Shown in pieces: positions 5,436 through 5,958 of a stretch of DNA of 5,958 nucleotides. The stretch is from Nannocystaceae bacterium (GTDB lineage: Bacteria; Myxococcota_A; Polyangia; Nannocystales; Nannocystaceae). The stretch's first letter is position 1. Every line of letters begins with the position of its first letter. The notes under the pieces are model-generated. The model saw only the letters and a program-made list of their open reading frames with translations. It was not told where the DNA came from and made no database searches. The stretch lies in contig JAESSZ010000586.1 in NCBI GenBank assembly GCA_016763875.1, forward strand, positions 1 to 5,958, written 5' to 3'. A program made the position numbers and the translations under genes.

Positions 5436-5958
5436 CGGAACCTTCGAGCTGTACCGGGCCCACTTTTCTCCGCGACCTGGACGCGTGGACGGTCAGGGCC
5501 GCGACGTGAAGGGCACGGTGGGGTTGCTGTTCTCGCTCATCGCTCTGCTCGTCGATCGCGAAGAAGATTGCACCCACCTGGCCGTTGCCTTCGACAATCC
5601 TATCCGGTCGTTTCGCAACGATCTGTTCGCCGGATACAAATCCGACGAAGGTGTCCTCCCGGAGATCCAGGGCCAGTTTGACCTCGTTGAGGAGGCGACG
5701 GCGGCGTTGGGGGTCACGGTGTGGTCGATGGACGAGTGGGAGGCCGACGACGGACTTGCGTCCGGGGCCGCGCGCTTCGTCGAGGAGGTCGACCAAGTTC
5801 GGATCATGACGCCGGACAAAGACCTGGGGCAGTGCCTCACCGATCCGCGGGTGGTGCAGGTCGATCGCATGCGCGGCAAACTCATCGATGCCGCCGCCGT
5901 GAAGACTCGGCGGGGGGTGGAGCCCGCGAGCATTCCGGACTGGCTGGCGCTCGTTGGC
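5416..5958 (+). CDS. 5'-3' exonuclease / flap endonuclease-family protein (N-terminal 181 residues; cut by the right edge)
   Basis: The frame is open from GTG 5416 to the window end. It begins VRLHLIDGTFELYRAHF, the typical first strand of the Pol I-type 5' nuclease fold with metal ligand D7. Further active-site elements follow in family order: VAFD (D60), the basic FAGYK (K75), WEADDG (E109, D111, D112), and MTPDKDLGQC (D134, D136). The last residues, SIPDWLALVG, lead into the helix-hairpin-helix normally continuing with a DSADG-like sequence, so the window stops exactly at the DNA-binding clamp. The expected activity is metal-dependent 5'-3' exonuclease/flap cleavage on DNA, as in Okazaki fragment processing or repair. 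The truncated end leaves open whether this is a stand-alone nuclease of about 300 residues or the 5' domain of a DNA polymerase I. The 20-nt overlap with the upstream gene and the RPGR-containing start make a stand-alone form more likely, in my judgement. Confidence 0.85.
   Translation, partial: MRLHLIDGTFELYRAHFSPRPGRVDGQGRDVKGTVGLLFSLIALLVDREEDCTHLAVAFDNPIRSFRNDLFAGYKSDEGVLPEIQGQFDLVEEATAALGVTVWSMDEWEADDGLASGAARFVEEVDQVRIMTPDKDLGQCLTDPRVVQVDRMRGKLIDAAAVKTRRGVEPASIPDWLALVG

Noticed and set aside
3690..5958. Dnd-type DNA phosphorothioation or another defence system, suggested by a desulfurase-like gene next to a nuclease
   Set aside because: No DndB-E, helicase, methylase or restriction gene is present in the window, and the nuclease is the ordinary 5'-3' exonuclease family. 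Adjacent sequence beyond the right edge would be needed to reopen this.
1..5958. tRNA, rRNA, CRISPR array, insertion sequence or integration site
   Set aside because: I saw no tandem spaced repeats, terminal inverted repeats, transposase or integrase motifs, or tRNA-like cloverleaf by eye. Nearly all of the window is covered by the six genes.

Overview
The window is gene-dense, GC-rich bacterial chromosomal DNA. GTG is a frequent start codon: four of the six genes appear to use it. The gene families present (a MoxR ATPase with a DUF58 protein, a PilZ protein, a MoeB/ThiF-type E1-like enzyme with a rhodanese domain, a class V PLP enzyme and a 5'-3' exonuclease) suggest a free-living high-GC bacterium, perhaps a deltaproteobacterium/myxobacterium or similar lineage. 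The sequence alone does not settle the phylum. I see no tRNA, rRNA, CRISPR array, transposase, integrase or plasmid function, so this looks like ordinary chromosome and not a mobile island.

Layout. (1) Positions 1-1430, minus strand: a MoxR-family AAA+ ATPase followed 15 bp downstream by a DUF58 protein that runs off the left edge. This is the classic MoxR-DUF58 operon pair. (2) Positions 1431-1715: a 285-bp divergent intergenic region with short palindromes, a 9-bp direct repeat and weak promoter-like hexamers. (3) Positions 1716-2879, plus strand: a MoeB-like adenylyltransferase with an N-terminal rhodanese domain. (4) Positions 2876-3559, minus strand: a PilZ-domain protein, convergent with moeB; the two stop codons share one CTAG palindrome. 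(5) Positions 3560-3689: a short divergent spacer with a hairpin and phased CTGGA repeats. (6) Positions 3690-5958, plus strand: a class V aminotransferase/cysteine desulfurase-like protein with an unusual C-terminal extension, overlapping by 20 nt a 5'-3' exonuclease that is cut by the right edge.

How the genes may work together. MoxR and DUF58 most likely form a chaperone/assembly module. The MoeB-rhodanese protein is built to adenylate a ubiquitin-like sulfur carrier and deliver sulfur to it. The class V enzyme keeps the lysine, histidine and cysteine expected of a cysteine desulfurase, so it could supply that sulfur, although the two genes are separated by the PilZ gene and are not in one operon. 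The PilZ protein is a probable cyclic-di-GMP receptor. The overlap of the class V enzyme with a flap-type nuclease is the least expected pairing. I found no convincing complete new system. The best leads are the extended CxC-containing class V enzyme, its coupling to the nuclease, and the N-terminal rhodanese architecture of the MoeB-like protein.
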